Shown one piece after another: positions 43,706-52,549 of a stretch of DNA of 64,000 nt (its first letter is position 1; every line of letters begins with the position of its first letter). The notes under the pieces are model-generated. The model ran no database searches and was not told the DNA's origin. It was given only the letters and a program-made list of their open reading frames with translations. The position numbers and the translations under genes were made by a program. Origin of the DNA: Bacillus horti (GTDB lineage Bacteria; Bacillota; Bacilli; Caldalkalibacillales; JCM-10596); the NCBI RefSeq assembly GCF_030813115.1, contig NZ_JAUSTY010000016.1:52920-116919 (forward strand). The letters run 5' to 3'.

Positions 43706-45055
43706 ATGAGTAAACAAACAATCAAGAAAATGACCCTATTTACGCTCACATGGCCGATTTTTATTGAGCTTTTACTGCATATGTTTATGGGTAGTGCAGA
43801 TACATTGATGCTTAGTCAATACTCAGATAATTCCGTTGCAGCTGTTGGTTTGGCTAATCAAATTTTAAATATGGTTATTGTTATGTTTGGATTTATCGCC
43901 GTTGGAACAAGTGTTATTATTGCTCAGTTTCTAGGAGCGAAACAAGAAAAGGAAGCGTCTGAGGTCGTTATCGTTTCTATTACAGCCAATATTGTGTTTA
44001 GCCTAGTGCTAAGCGTAGTCCTCTTTGTCTTCGCTGAAAGATTTCTCATTTGGATGAACGTTCCGCCAGAGCTTATGGATGAAGCGCTCATTTATACTAA
44101 GGTTGTAGGAGGATTCTCCTTCTTAACAGCATTAGTGATGACAGTTGGAGCAGCGATTAAGAGCTACGGCTTTACAAAGGATGCGATGTACGTAACAATC
44201 GGGATGAACATTCTCAATATATTAGGAAACTTCATCTCAATCTATGGGCCTTTTGGGCTCCCAGTGCTTGGAGTAGAAGGAGTTGCTATTTCCACCGCGA
44301 TCAGTAGATTGATTGGACTAATTATCATTACTGTATTGCTGTTTAAAAGAATTGAGCATAAGCTTCCTTTCAACCTATTATTTCGTTTTCACAAGGGACA
44401 TTTGTCTAAGCTATTAAAAATAGGTGTACCTTCCGCGGGTGAGCATTTAGCCTACAACACATCTCAATTACTAATCGTTTACTTCATTACTATGCTAGGA
44501 ACGGAAATGCTCACAACGAGAGTATATACAGTTAATCTGATGATGTTTATTCTGGTATTTGCGAGTGCTATTGCTCAAGGTACACAGATTTTGATAGGGC
44601 ATAAGGTTGGGGCTGGAGATCACAATGGTGCTTACCAATTGTGTATGCGTAGCCTTAGGTATTCGATGGTTATCTCTCTTGGGATGGCCGCTATCATTAC
44701 GTTGTTTTCTGACTCCTTATTCGGAATTTTTACGGATAACCAAAGCATTATAGCTTTAGGTGGAACCCTGATCATGCTTTGTATGCTCTTAGAGCCTGGA
44801 AGATGCTTTAACTTGGTGATCATTAGTTCCTTAAGAGCTGCAGGTGACGTTAAATTTCCTGTATATCTCGGTATAGCTTCTATGTTCGGAGTATCTGTTA
44901 CTTTAGCTTACCTTCTAGGCATTCATTTTGGTCTAGGACTTATTGGAGTTTGGATTGCTTTTATTGCCGATGAGTGGCTAAGAGGATTACTCATGCTTTG
45001 GAGATGGCGCTCTAGAGTATGGGAAAGAATGACTTTCGTAAAGCAAAAGGGCTAA
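43706..45055 (+). CDS. MATE-family multidrug efflux transporter
   Basis: The 449-residue protein has 12 hydrophobic segments in two homologous halves. MATE features include WPIFIELLLHMFMGSADTLMLSQYSD in the first helix and loop, VGTSVIIAQFLGAKQ in helix 2 and the second-half equivalent FASAIAQGTQILIGHKVGAGD. It should export cationic compounds using Na+ or H+. AAAGGAG precedes the ATG, and the terminator overlaps its stop codon. The divergent AraC gene may regulate it. Confidence 0.92.
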   Translation: MSKQTIKKMTLFTLTWPIFIELLLHMFMGSADTLMLSQYSDNSVAAVGLANQILNMVIVMFGFIAVGTSVIIAQFLGAKQEKEASEVVIVSITANIVFSLVLSVVLFVFAERFLIWMNVPPELMDEALIYTKVVGGFSFLTALVMTVGAAIKSYGFTKDAMYVTIGMNILNILGNFISIYGPFGLPVLGVEGVAISTAISRLIGLIIITVLLFKRIEHKLPFNLLFRFHKGHLSKLLKIGVPSAGEHLAYNTSQLLIVYFITMLGTEMLTTRVYTVNLMMFILVFASAIAQGTQILIGHKVGAGDHNGAYQLCMRSLRYSMVISLGMAAIITLFSDSLFGIFTDNQSIIALGGTLIMLCMLLEPGRCFNLVIISSLRAAGDVKFPVYLGIASMFGVSVTLAYLLGIHFGLGLIGVWIAFIADEWLRGLLMLWRWRSRVWERMTFVKQKG

Positions 45056-45080
45056 CTCTTTATTGAGCTAGCCCTTTTTT
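45046..45080 (+). terminator. terminator of the MATE gene
   Basis: AAAGGGCTAACTC and GAGCTAGCCCTTT form a 13-bp stem with one mismatch, followed by a run of T. The left arm overlaps the MATE stop codon. Confidence 0.88.
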
Positions 45081-45153
45081 ATATCCCTCACATTAATTGT
45101 ATAATTAAGATATACCTAACTTATACCTTCAATGCTGATCATGGGGAGTATTA

Positions 45154-46203
45154 TTAATCTCCTGTCTTAACAATGTTGCTATCTTTAGCTGCTCCACATG
45201 TCCCACGAACAATCAGCTTATGAGGAATAATGATACGTTTAATCGGTTCATTTTTGTTTTCAAGCATTTGGATTAAGCTTTTCGTCGCTTGAAATCCTAA
45301 ATCAAACGTATTGATCTCAACCGTAGTTAATGGCGGACGAGACATCTCCGCCAATAATGTGTTATTAAAGCTGATGACAGACACATCATCTGGAATTCGA
45401 ATGTTCATTTCATTTAACGTGTTAAGCACACCCAAGGCCATTAAATCATCTGCTACAACAAACGCTGTAGGTGGATGAGCAAGATGCATTAATTCCTTTA
45501 CTGCCTGTCTCCCACCTTCAGTTGTACAATCTTCATGCATTAAATACTCATCATTGAACTCTACTCCAGCCTCACGCAAAGCACTTTCATAGCCTAACAC
45601 ACGCTCAATGGTTACAACCTGATTCAGGTCTCCCCCAACAAAGGCAATCCTCTTGTGTCCAAGCCCAATAAGGTAGTTGGTCACCTCTTTAGATGCACGA
45701 TAATTATCATTATCGACATGTGTAATTTGTTCAACCTGAGTAAATGGCTTTCCAATAACCACAAAAGGGAAAGAGTTATCCTGTAGGTACGTAAGGATTG
45801 GGTCATCAACCTTTGAGTAGAGCAAAATGACTCCGTCCACTCTACCACCATGCACCATCTGTCTGACCCCTTCATAGATTTCCTCTTCCGTTTTTCCTGT
45901 TGTCATATGAAGGCCAAACTGTCTGTCATGTGCTCCCTCACTAAGTCCTCTTAGAACGGTAGGAAAAAAGGGATTCTGAAAAACAATTCCGTTTGAGCTA
46001 GGCATCACTAAACCGATCGTTTCCGTCGATTGAATAGCTAAGCTTCTAGCAATCATGTTTGGGTGATAGCCTAGCTCCTTTAACGCTTTGTTCACAATCT
46101 CTTTTGTCTTTTCACTAATTCTAGGGTTGTTGGCAATCACACGAGATACAGTTGATGGTGATACATTTGCTAATTTAGCCACATCCTTTATTGTAACAGC
46201 CAC
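45154..46203 (-). CDS. malR: LacI-family maltose regulator
   Basis: The 349-residue repressor has a LacI helix-turn-helix at residues 3-25 (TIKDVAKLANVSPSTVSRVI), a hinge helix (YHPNMIARSLA) and a periplasmic-binding-like effector domain. Sequence style and context (GH31, malEFG, cyclomaltodextrinase) match MalR of Bacilli. It initiates at GTG after GGGGGGAG. It should bind the CG-centred palindromes between malE and the cyclomaltodextrinase gene. Confidence 0.88.
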   Translation of the reverse strand: MAVTIKDVAKLANVSPSTVSRVIANNPRISEKTKEIVNKALKELGYHPNMIARSLAIQSTETIGLVMPSSNGIVFQNPFFPTVLRGLSEGAHDRQFGLHMTTGKTEEEIYEGVRQMVHGGRVDGVILLYSKVDDPILTYLQDNSFPFVVIGKPFTQVEQITHVDNDNYRASKEVTNYLIGLGHKRIAFVGGDLNQVVTIERVLGYESALREAGVEFNDEYLMHEDCTTEGGRQAVKELMHLAHPPTAFVVADDLMALGVLNTLNEMNIRIPDDVSVISFNNTLLAEMSRPPLTTVEINTFDLGFQATKSLIQMLENKNEPIKRIIIPHKLIVRGTCGAAKDSNIVKTGD

Positions 46204-46316
46204 TTTACTCCCCCCTTTATCTGCACAGAAGTCTTTATCATCTTTTTTATCTATTTAAATCTTTGATATACATTTAATACTTTAGCATTATTTGTATAAT
46301 TTTGTAATGCTAGAAT

Positions 46317-48680
46317 TTATTCTGATAGAGAGACAGTAAGAATTCCCTCTTCTGATTGAGTGAAATCAATTTGTTTGTCGTTAACAAACACTTTCTCCAC
46401 ATAATTTGCTTGATGAATGAACAAGGTCTTCTTCTTTCCGTCCTGATAATCACCATTCGATTCTACCGTCATATTCAGAACACCAGCTTCACAATGAGCA
46501 GTAAAGGTTGTTTTCCTCCACTCCCCTTGCTCATAGGAAAACGTTTTTCCATCATCCTCGTAATGTGTAAACGCAAAGCTCTTACCTTCATCATAATAGC
46601 AATGAACGTATCTGTTGTCATCTTTTTCTTTCGTATTCTCTTTTGTGTCTCCAAGCACAATGAAGCTTCCCTTTTTAATAAAGATCGGCAATTTATCTAG
46701 TGGTGCTTTAACTAAATGATGCTGTCCACCTGTATACAGATCATTATTCCAATAGTCTACCCATTCACCTTCTGGCAGATAGACAACTCGATGCTCTGTT
46801 TTAGGAGTAATCACTGGAGCAACGATAACATTAGAACCAAGCATAAATTGATCCTGTAAATGATGAGTATTTGAATCCTCAGGATACTCTAACACAAGAG
46901 GTCTCATAACAGGTAATCCATCTTCATGCGCCTCTCTAAACATCGTATAAAGCTGTGGTAGCCACTGATAACGCAAACGTATATATGCAGCAATAATCTT
47001 CTCATACTCTTCACCAAAGCTCCAAGGCTCTTGACGATCAGCTGAAATAGCACTGTGATTTCTAAAGAATGGCGTAAACACACCTACCTGTGTCCAGCGA
47101 GTGAGAAGCTCTCCATTCGCATGGAAATCAAAGCCTCCAACGTCTGGACCAGAGAAAGGTACTCCAGATAATCCTAAATTCATCACCATTGGTAAGGAAA
47201 GCTGTAAATGCTCCCAAAAGCTTCGATTATCTCCTGTCCAAACAGCAGCATAACGCTGTATTCCAGCAAAGCCCGCTCGTGTTAGAACAAAAGGACGATT
47301 CCCTTGTAAATTTTTCTTTTGCCCTTCATAGGTGGATTGAGTCATACGGAAGCCATACAAATTGTGGAGCTCTCGATGAGTTTTAGGATCTCCATCATTA
47401 CCATGAATGACATTCACATCCATCGTTTTTGTCTCGTTAAAAACAGCGGGCTCGTTCATATCATTCCAAATGCCTTCAATACCGATATCTGAATAAAAAC
47501 GTTGCTTTTCTCCCCACCATTCACGAACTCTCTCTTCTGTAAAGTCAGGGAATGCACTCACACCTGGCCAAACTTCTCCATTATAGATATTGCCCTCGAT
47601 ATACTTACAAAAGTAGTCCTCACGAACACCTTCTTGATAAATCGCATATTCCGGGTCAACCTTCACCCCTGGATCAACGATAGGAACTATGTGTACACCC
47701 TGTTCTTTTAACTCCTGCACAAGCTCCTTCGCATCAGGGAAGCGATTCCCATCAAACGTAAATACACGATAGCCGTCCATGTAATGAATATCTAAATGCA
47801 CAACATCTAATGGAATGCCTTTTTCCTTGAACGTTTTTACTAAAGTACGAACTTCCTCTGCCGTCTCATAGCTATATCTTGATTGATGGTAGCCTAACGA
47901 CCATTTTGGTGGAATAGGAGCTCTTCCTGTTAAAGTGGTATATTGAGTAATAACCTCTTTTATTGCAGGACCAACGAATACATAGTAATCGATCTGTCCT
48001 CCTGCACTTGCAAAAGAATAGTATTCAGGATCATTTTTCATATCAAACGCTGTGCGCCATGTATTATCAAAATACAAACCATGAGCAGCACCATCACGTA
48101 AACTAACGAAGAAAGGAATGGATTGATACAATGTATCTGTTTCTGGATTGTGCGGAGCATACATATCCGTGTTCCACATCTCCATCCGATCTCCACGCTT
48201 ATTTAATCCACCTGGCTTTTCACCAAAGCCGTAGAAATGATCCTTAGACTCCATTTTTTTATAACAGATGACCTCTCCATTCGCCTTGTAAGCCATTCCT
48301 TTTTCCTGCTCTGTCACAATCACTCTACCATTAGCATCCATAATCTGAATACGAATAGGAGACTTTCTCAGATAGACATGAATATGCTCTGTTTTAATCT
48401 GATAACCCATGTCTTCCTCAACGATCTGAAGCTCTACAGGCTTGCTTTGGCCGACCACAGCCGGACTAGTCTTAAGTGTAGCTGCTCCGAATGGATTAGC
48501 TGTAATACGTACTGTATGAGCATTGAAAAAGCTAATAGCTACTTCTCCTGTCTTTGTCTTAACAGAGACAATATCATTCTGAACAGATAAGGACTCTACA
48601 CTGCCAATATCGAACAATTCGTCTCCTTTATTATCTTTAAGTTTGCCAGGATGAATGGCAAAGCTAGTATCCTGAAGCAT
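46317..48680 (-). CDS. GH31 alpha-glucosidase
   Basis: The 787-residue cytoplasmic enzyme has the GH31 layout: an N-terminal beta-sandwich (to about residue 250), a catalytic barrel with nucleophile Asp407 in GIWNDMNEP and acid/base Asp484 in WTGDNRSFW, and C-terminal beta domains. It should hydrolyse alpha-glucosidic bonds of imported maltodextrins or isomalto-oligosaccharides. The start is the ATG after GGAGGAGG; a TTG six codons upstream overlaps that site. It follows malG by 57 bp at the end of the malEFG run. Confidence 0.92.
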   Translation of the reverse strand: MLQDTSFAIHPGKLKDNKGDELFDIGSVESLSVQNDIVSVKTKTGEVAISFFNAHTVRITANPFGAATLKTSPAVVGQSKPVELQIVEEDMGYQIKTEHIHVYLRKSPIRIQIMDANGRVIVTEQEKGMAYKANGEVICYKKMESKDHFYGFGEKPGGLNKRGDRMEMWNTDMYAPHNPETDTLYQSIPFFVSLRDGAAHGLYFDNTWRTAFDMKNDPEYYSFASAGGQIDYYVFVGPAIKEVITQYTTLTGRAPIPPKWSLGYHQSRYSYETAEEVRTLVKTFKEKGIPLDVVHLDIHYMDGYRVFTFDGNRFPDAKELVQELKEQGVHIVPIVDPGVKVDPEYAIYQEGVREDYFCKYIEGNIYNGEVWPGVSAFPDFTEERVREWWGEKQRFYSDIGIEGIWNDMNEPAVFNETKTMDVNVIHGNDGDPKTHRELHNLYGFRMTQSTYEGQKKNLQGNRPFVLTRAGFAGIQRYAAVWTGDNRSFWEHLQLSLPMVMNLGLSGVPFSGPDVGGFDFHANGELLTRWTQVGVFTPFFRNHSAISADRQEPWSFGEEYEKIIAAYIRLRYQWLPQLYTMFREAHEDGLPVMRPLVLEYPEDSNTHHLQDQFMLGSNVIVAPVITPKTEHRVVYLPEGEWVDYWNNDLYTGGQHHLVKAPLDKLPIFIKKGSFIVLGDTKENTKEKDDNRYVHCYYDEGKSFAFTHYEDDGKTFSYEQGEWRKTTFTAHCEAGVLNMTVESNGDYQDGKKKTLFIHQANYVEKVFVNDKQIDFTQSEEGILTVSLSE

Positions 48681-48737
48681 TATTTTTTCCTCCTCCAACC
48701 TAGATGCTAAGCTTTCTATTTAGTTGATGCCTAAAAA

Positions 48738-49580
48738 TTATCCTTTTGTTCCACCTGCTGTCAGACCACTAATTAAGTATCTTTGTAGGAATAAGAATAC
48801 TAGGGCGATCGGTATGGCAATCAGAATGGAACCGGCAGCAAATCGAGTAAAGTTTGTATCGAACTGCTGATTAATAAAGTTAAACAATCCAACCGCTAAC
48901 GTAAAGTTATCTGGATTTCTCAAAATAATGCGTGGTAATAAAAAGTCCACAAATGGAGCCATAAAGTTGAATAAAGCCACAACAGCTAATATCGGCTTAG
49001 CTAATGGAAGTATAATCTTGAAAAACACTCCAAAATGTCCGGCACCGTCAATCTTAGCCGCTTCATCTAAATCCTTTGGAATTGTATCGAAGTATCCTTT
49101 TACAAGCCAAGCATTAAATGGAATTTGTCCACCAATATAGACGAGCATTAGTCCATAAAGCGTATCGTACAGACCAAGCATATTAATTAAAATGTATAAC
49201 GCAACCATCGCCATAATGGATGGAAACATTTGTAGCAATAAGAAAGCATATAATCCATAGCGTCTACCAACAAAACGATAGCGTGAAAAGGCATAAGCAA
49301 TTAATGACGTTAGTACAACAGAAACAACAGAGTTTACAATCGCTACCATCACACTGTTTTTATACCAAATCAAGTAGTCACTGTTTGGGCTCGTAAACAA
49401 CCACTTATAATGCTCTAAGGAAGGTGTATCCGGAATCATAGATGTGGAATACATGCTTGTACCCGGATTTAAAGACATCCCCACGGTCCAAAGAAGTGGA
49501 TACATGATGGCGACAATGATCATCCCAACAAATAAATAGATACCTGTCACTTCTAAGCGTGATCTCATTTTAGTACTCAT
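48738..49580 (-). CDS. malG: MalG-type maltodextrin ABC permease
   Basis: The 280-residue permease has six membrane helices and the MalG-type EAA loop EAAKIDGAGHFGVFFKIILPLAKP (about residues 175-198), which docks on the shared ATPase. No ATPase gene is present in this cluster, so the import complex probably uses an MsmX-like ATPase encoded elsewhere, as in B. subtilis. It starts two bases after the malF stop. Confidence 0.93.
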   Translation of the reverse strand: MSTKMRSRLEVTGIYLFVGMIIVAIMYPLLWTVGMSLNPGTSMYSTSMIPDTPSLEHYKWLFTSPNSDYLIWYKNSVMVAIVNSVVSVVLTSLIAYAFSRYRFVGRRYGLYAFLLLQMFPSIMAMVALYILINMLGLYDTLYGLMLVYIGGQIPFNAWLVKGYFDTIPKDLDEAAKIDGAGHFGVFFKIILPLAKPILAVVALFNFMAPFVDFLLPRIILRNPDNFTLAVGLFNFINQQFDTNFTRFAAGSILIAIPIALVFLFLQRYLISGLTAGGTKG

Positions 49581-49582
49581 GA

Positions 49583-50890
49583 TTATCTGCCCTCCTCTTT
49601 AAAGGATCTCGTTTTTCTAAACTGATAGAAGGCAAAACCACACACAATTAAGCCTAATATAATCGTAATCGCTGCTGCCATACTATACTGATTTTGTGTA
49701 AACGTAATTTTATACACCCAAGAGATAAGAATATCGGATCCCCCAGCATTTTGCCCCGGAACAGCAGGACCCCCATTATTAAACAGATAGATAATATTAA
49801 AGTTATTAAAGTTCCCTGCGTATTGCATAATTAAAAGTGGTGCTGTGACAAACAGAACATGTGGAAGCGTGATAAAACGGAATTTTTGCCAGCGTGAGCC
49901 ACCATCCACGTCTGCCGCTTCATACCAGTCTGACGAGATACTTTGTAGCACCCCTGTAAACAGAGCAAATACAAAAGGAAACCCTAACCAAGTTTGAATC
50001 ATAATCAAAGCTAGCTTCGTGTAAGCTGGGTCTGTCAGCCATGGAAATGAGACACCAAATAACGGCTCTAGTAGATCCCGATTAATTGCACCGAAACTTC
50101 CATTAAACATCGCAGCAAACACAAGAATCGTAACAAAGGAAGGAACAGCCCATGGTAAAATGAGTAACGTTCTAAGTGTGCGTTTAAACTTGATACGTTT
50201 ATCATTTACTAGCAGCGCTAGAAACAGTCCTAAACCAACCTGTAGTGTCGTAGCCACTACGGTCCATACGATTGTCCAAGAGAAAACACTGACAAACGTT
50301 TCCTTCCATAGGTTCATTTCAATAAGATTCTTGAAGTTAGAAAAGCCAACCCAATTCAATAAATGCCTCGGGGGCGAATTGTTCAAGCTATAATCTGTGA
50401 AAGCTAACGTTACCGTAAAAAGTATAGGTAAAATGACGATAAAACAAAGCAAGATTAAACCCGGTGTAACAAATAAGTAAGGAAACCCTAAATCCCACGT
50501 ATTTTTTAACGTTTGACGAATAGTTGGATTCTCCTCACCTTGTTCTCGGCGGATCGCATTTTTCCGTGCGTCTATCACATTGTAGACGTAGAATACTATG
50601 GCAAAGACAAGGATAAGCAAGGCAATTAATCCTTCTACAATGAGGAAAATGGAATGATCTTCTCCCCTAACTACACCTAATGTTCGTAGACCCCATAAAC
50701 CTCTATTGATAAACTCACCTAACGTAATAATAAAGCTGAGCTTAAGAATGATAAATAAAATACCTTTAATAATTCTTCCGTTATAGAGCTGTCCTAGTCC
50801 GGCAAACAATATCGAAAGAATTGTTGCTATATTTCTTTTCTTGAAAAAGGATCCTTTTCCTTGATCCAGTTGTGGTTTTGTGTCATCCAT
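49583..50890 (-). CDS. malF: MalF-type maltodextrin ABC permease
   Basis: The 435-residue permease has an N-terminal extension with two or three extra helices (about residues 15-125) before the conserved six-helix core. The EAA motif reads EAADVDGGSRWQKFRFITLP (about residues 320-340). This longer form matches MdxF-like proteins of Bacillus. It lies 85 bp after malE, with a large hairpin in the gap. Confidence 0.93.
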   Translation of the reverse strand: MDDTKPQLDQGKGSFFKKRNIATILSILFAGLGQLYNGRIIKGILFIILKLSFIITLGEFINRGLWGLRTLGVVRGEDHSIFLIVEGLIALLILVFAIVFYVYNVIDARKNAIRREQGEENPTIRQTLKNTWDLGFPYLFVTPGLILLCFIVILPILFTVTLAFTDYSLNNSPPRHLLNWVGFSNFKNLIEMNLWKETFVSVFSWTIVWTVVATTLQVGLGLFLALLVNDKRIKFKRTLRTLLILPWAVPSFVTILVFAAMFNGSFGAINRDLLEPLFGVSFPWLTDPAYTKLALIMIQTWLGFPFVFALFTGVLQSISSDWYEAADVDGGSRWQKFRFITLPHVLFVTAPLLIMQYAGNFNNFNIIYLFNNGGPAVPGQNAGGSDILISWVYKITFTQNQYSMAAAITIILGLIVCGFAFYQFRKTRSFKEEGR

Positions 50891-50918
50891 TTCTCACAGC
50901 CCCCTCCCCATAAATTCT

Positions 50919-50952
50919 AAGGTGGATAGAGACTATTGTCTCCATCCACCTT
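50919..50952. terminator. intercistronic hairpin between malE and malF
   Basis: AAGGTGGATAGAGAC and GTCTCCATCCACCTT pair over 15 bp with one mismatch around TATT. There is no T-run in the direction of malF, so it is better read as an mRNA-stabilising or partial-stop hairpin at the 3' end of malE than as a full terminator. Confidence 0.6.
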
Positions 50953-50975
50953 TTATTATCACTTGCTTCTTACCA

Positions 50976-52268
50976 TTATTGAGCAGCTTCTATATTTGCT
51001 CCGATACTTCTAACAGCACCTTCTAATGATTCTTGAACATCCTGACCGTTAGCAATAAAGAATAACGCGTCATTAATGTCTTCCCAAACCATTTGCATTT
51101 CAGGAGCACTTGGCATTGGCTCACCGTAGCCTACTTGCTCAGCAAAAGCAGCGATTAGTTCATTAGAAGTTAAAACATCACTTTCTAGAGCTTCTAGGTT
51201 CGCAGGCATTTCACCAGCTGCCTCAAAATAGTGTAAAGAATTCTCTGCATTTGTTATAAACTTCATTAACTCTAAAGCCCACTCTTTATTTTCAGAGTAG
51301 GAGGAAAGCATCCAAGATTTCACTCCAACAAATGATTTTGGTGTTTCACCGTTATCTAATTTAGGTAAAATAACCGTTCCTAAATCATCACCTAATGCTT
51401 CTCTATACTCGTTCATAGCCCAAGGACCGTTGATCACAACAGCTGTTTTATTATCTTTGAATAAACCTGCCATAATATCTGGGTTTACTTCAATTGGAAT
51501 ATATCCGTTTGCAAACCAAGATTGAATTAATTCTCCACCTTGTAATGCTCCTTCATTCGCTAAACCAATATCTGATACGTCATAAGCTCCATCTTCAAAG
51601 TTAAATACATATCCACCATATCCACTGAAGAAAGGATAAGTAAAGTAGAAATTAGCTGCTTCCATTAGAAATCCATATCTGCTCTCTCCGGCGTTTGTTT
51701 GCTCTTCCGCAATTTGCATCACTTCAGCCATTGTTTCTGGCGCTTTATCTACTAAGCTTTTGTTGTAGTAAGTCGCATATGTTTCAACTACTAATGGAAG
51801 ACCATAGTACTCACCATCATACGTTACAGCATCAATTGCCGTATCTACATAGTCACCAATCACATCGTCAATGGAAACAGGTTCAGCTAAACCGCTTGAA
51901 ACAATGTTACCAATACGATCATGTGGCTGGAAGAATATATCTGGTCCGTTTCCAGCTGGTGCATCTAAAGCAAGGGCTTCAATTTGATCTAACATATTCA
52001 TCGGTGTAACATCAACTTTAATTCCGTATTCTGTTTCAAAATTATCGAAAATTGTTTGCAAAGCTTCTCTTTGTGTTGATTCATCATTTACCCAAACCTT
52101 AAGTGAATCTGGCTTATTTGCCTCTAAATCTACTTCTTCCTGCTCAGCAGGCTCATTGCTATTATTATTTGATGCTTCCTCTACATCTGATCTACTCTCT
52201 CCACATGCCGTAAGTACAAATAACGACATCACGATTAACATGACCCATAAAAATGAGCGCTTCTTCAT
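50976..52268 (-). CDS. malE: MalE-type maltodextrin-binding lipoprotein
   Basis: The 430-residue family 1 solute-binding protein has a lipoprotein signal ending LTACGES (Cys about residue 22), an acidic linker and the MalE-like core (LKVWVNDESTQREALQTIF, GPDIFFQPHDRIG, KTAVVINGPWAMNEY, WALELMKFITNAE). It delivers maltose or maltodextrins to MalFG. The start is the ATG after GGGGGGA; an ATG five codons upstream overlaps that site. First gene of the transport operon. Confidence 0.94.
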   Translation of the reverse strand: MKKRSFLWVMLIVMSLFVLTACGESRSDVEEASNNNSNEPAEQEEVDLEANKPDSLKVWVNDESTQREALQTIFDNFETEYGIKVDVTPMNMLDQIEALALDAPAGNGPDIFFQPHDRIGNIVSSGLAEPVSIDDVIGDYVDTAIDAVTYDGEYYGLPLVVETYATYYNKSLVDKAPETMAEVMQIAEEQTNAGESRYGFLMEAANFYFTYPFFSGYGGYVFNFEDGAYDVSDIGLANEGALQGGELIQSWFANGYIPIEVNPDIMAGLFKDNKTAVVINGPWAMNEYREALGDDLGTVILPKLDNGETPKSFVGVKSWMLSSYSENKEWALELMKFITNAENSLHYFEAAGEMPANLEALESDVLTSNELIAAFAEQVGYGEPMPSAPEMQMVWEDINDALFFIANGQDVQESLEGAVRSIGANIEAAQ

Positions 52269-52309
52269 TCTAAATCCCCCCATAAATTAGTAAATACTTA
52301 CACACTTAA

Positions 52310-52329
52310 TTGTACAACCGTTTGCACAA
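52310..52329. promoter_or_regulatory. LacI-type (MalR) operator near malE
   Basis: TTGTACAACCGTTTGCACAA is a near-perfect palindrome centred on CG, the form bound by MalR and other LacI-family repressors. It lies 42 bp upstream of the malE start. Confidence 0.72.
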
Positions 52330-52380
52330 TAAAAATAAAATCAACTATACTACCAATAATAGGTATGGTCTAGCATTATG

Positions 52381-52396
52381 GTGAAAACGTTTGCAC
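52381..52396. promoter_or_regulatory. second LacI-type (MalR) operator
   Basis: GTGAAAACGTTTGCAC is a CG-centred palindrome with two central mismatches, in the middle of the divergent malE/cyclomaltodextrinase control region. Confidence 0.7.
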
Positions 52397-52449
52397 TTCC
52401 CTTTCATTATAACCTAGTTTTTCATTAAAGCAATACTTTTTTACAAATT

Positions 52450-52463
52450 TGCAAACGCTATCT
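52450..52463. promoter_or_regulatory. cre-like or MalR site upstream of the cyclomaltodextrinase gene
   Basis: TGCAAACGCTATCT differs from the cre consensus at two positions and also resembles a MalR half-site pair. It may allow CcpA control. Confidence 0.45.
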
Positions 52464-52549
52464 TTATTGTTTTAATCATGATTTATATGTTGACATTCCG
52501 TCTCGATTCTCCTACGCTTGAATTAATAAATAGAAAAAGGAGAGTCAAT

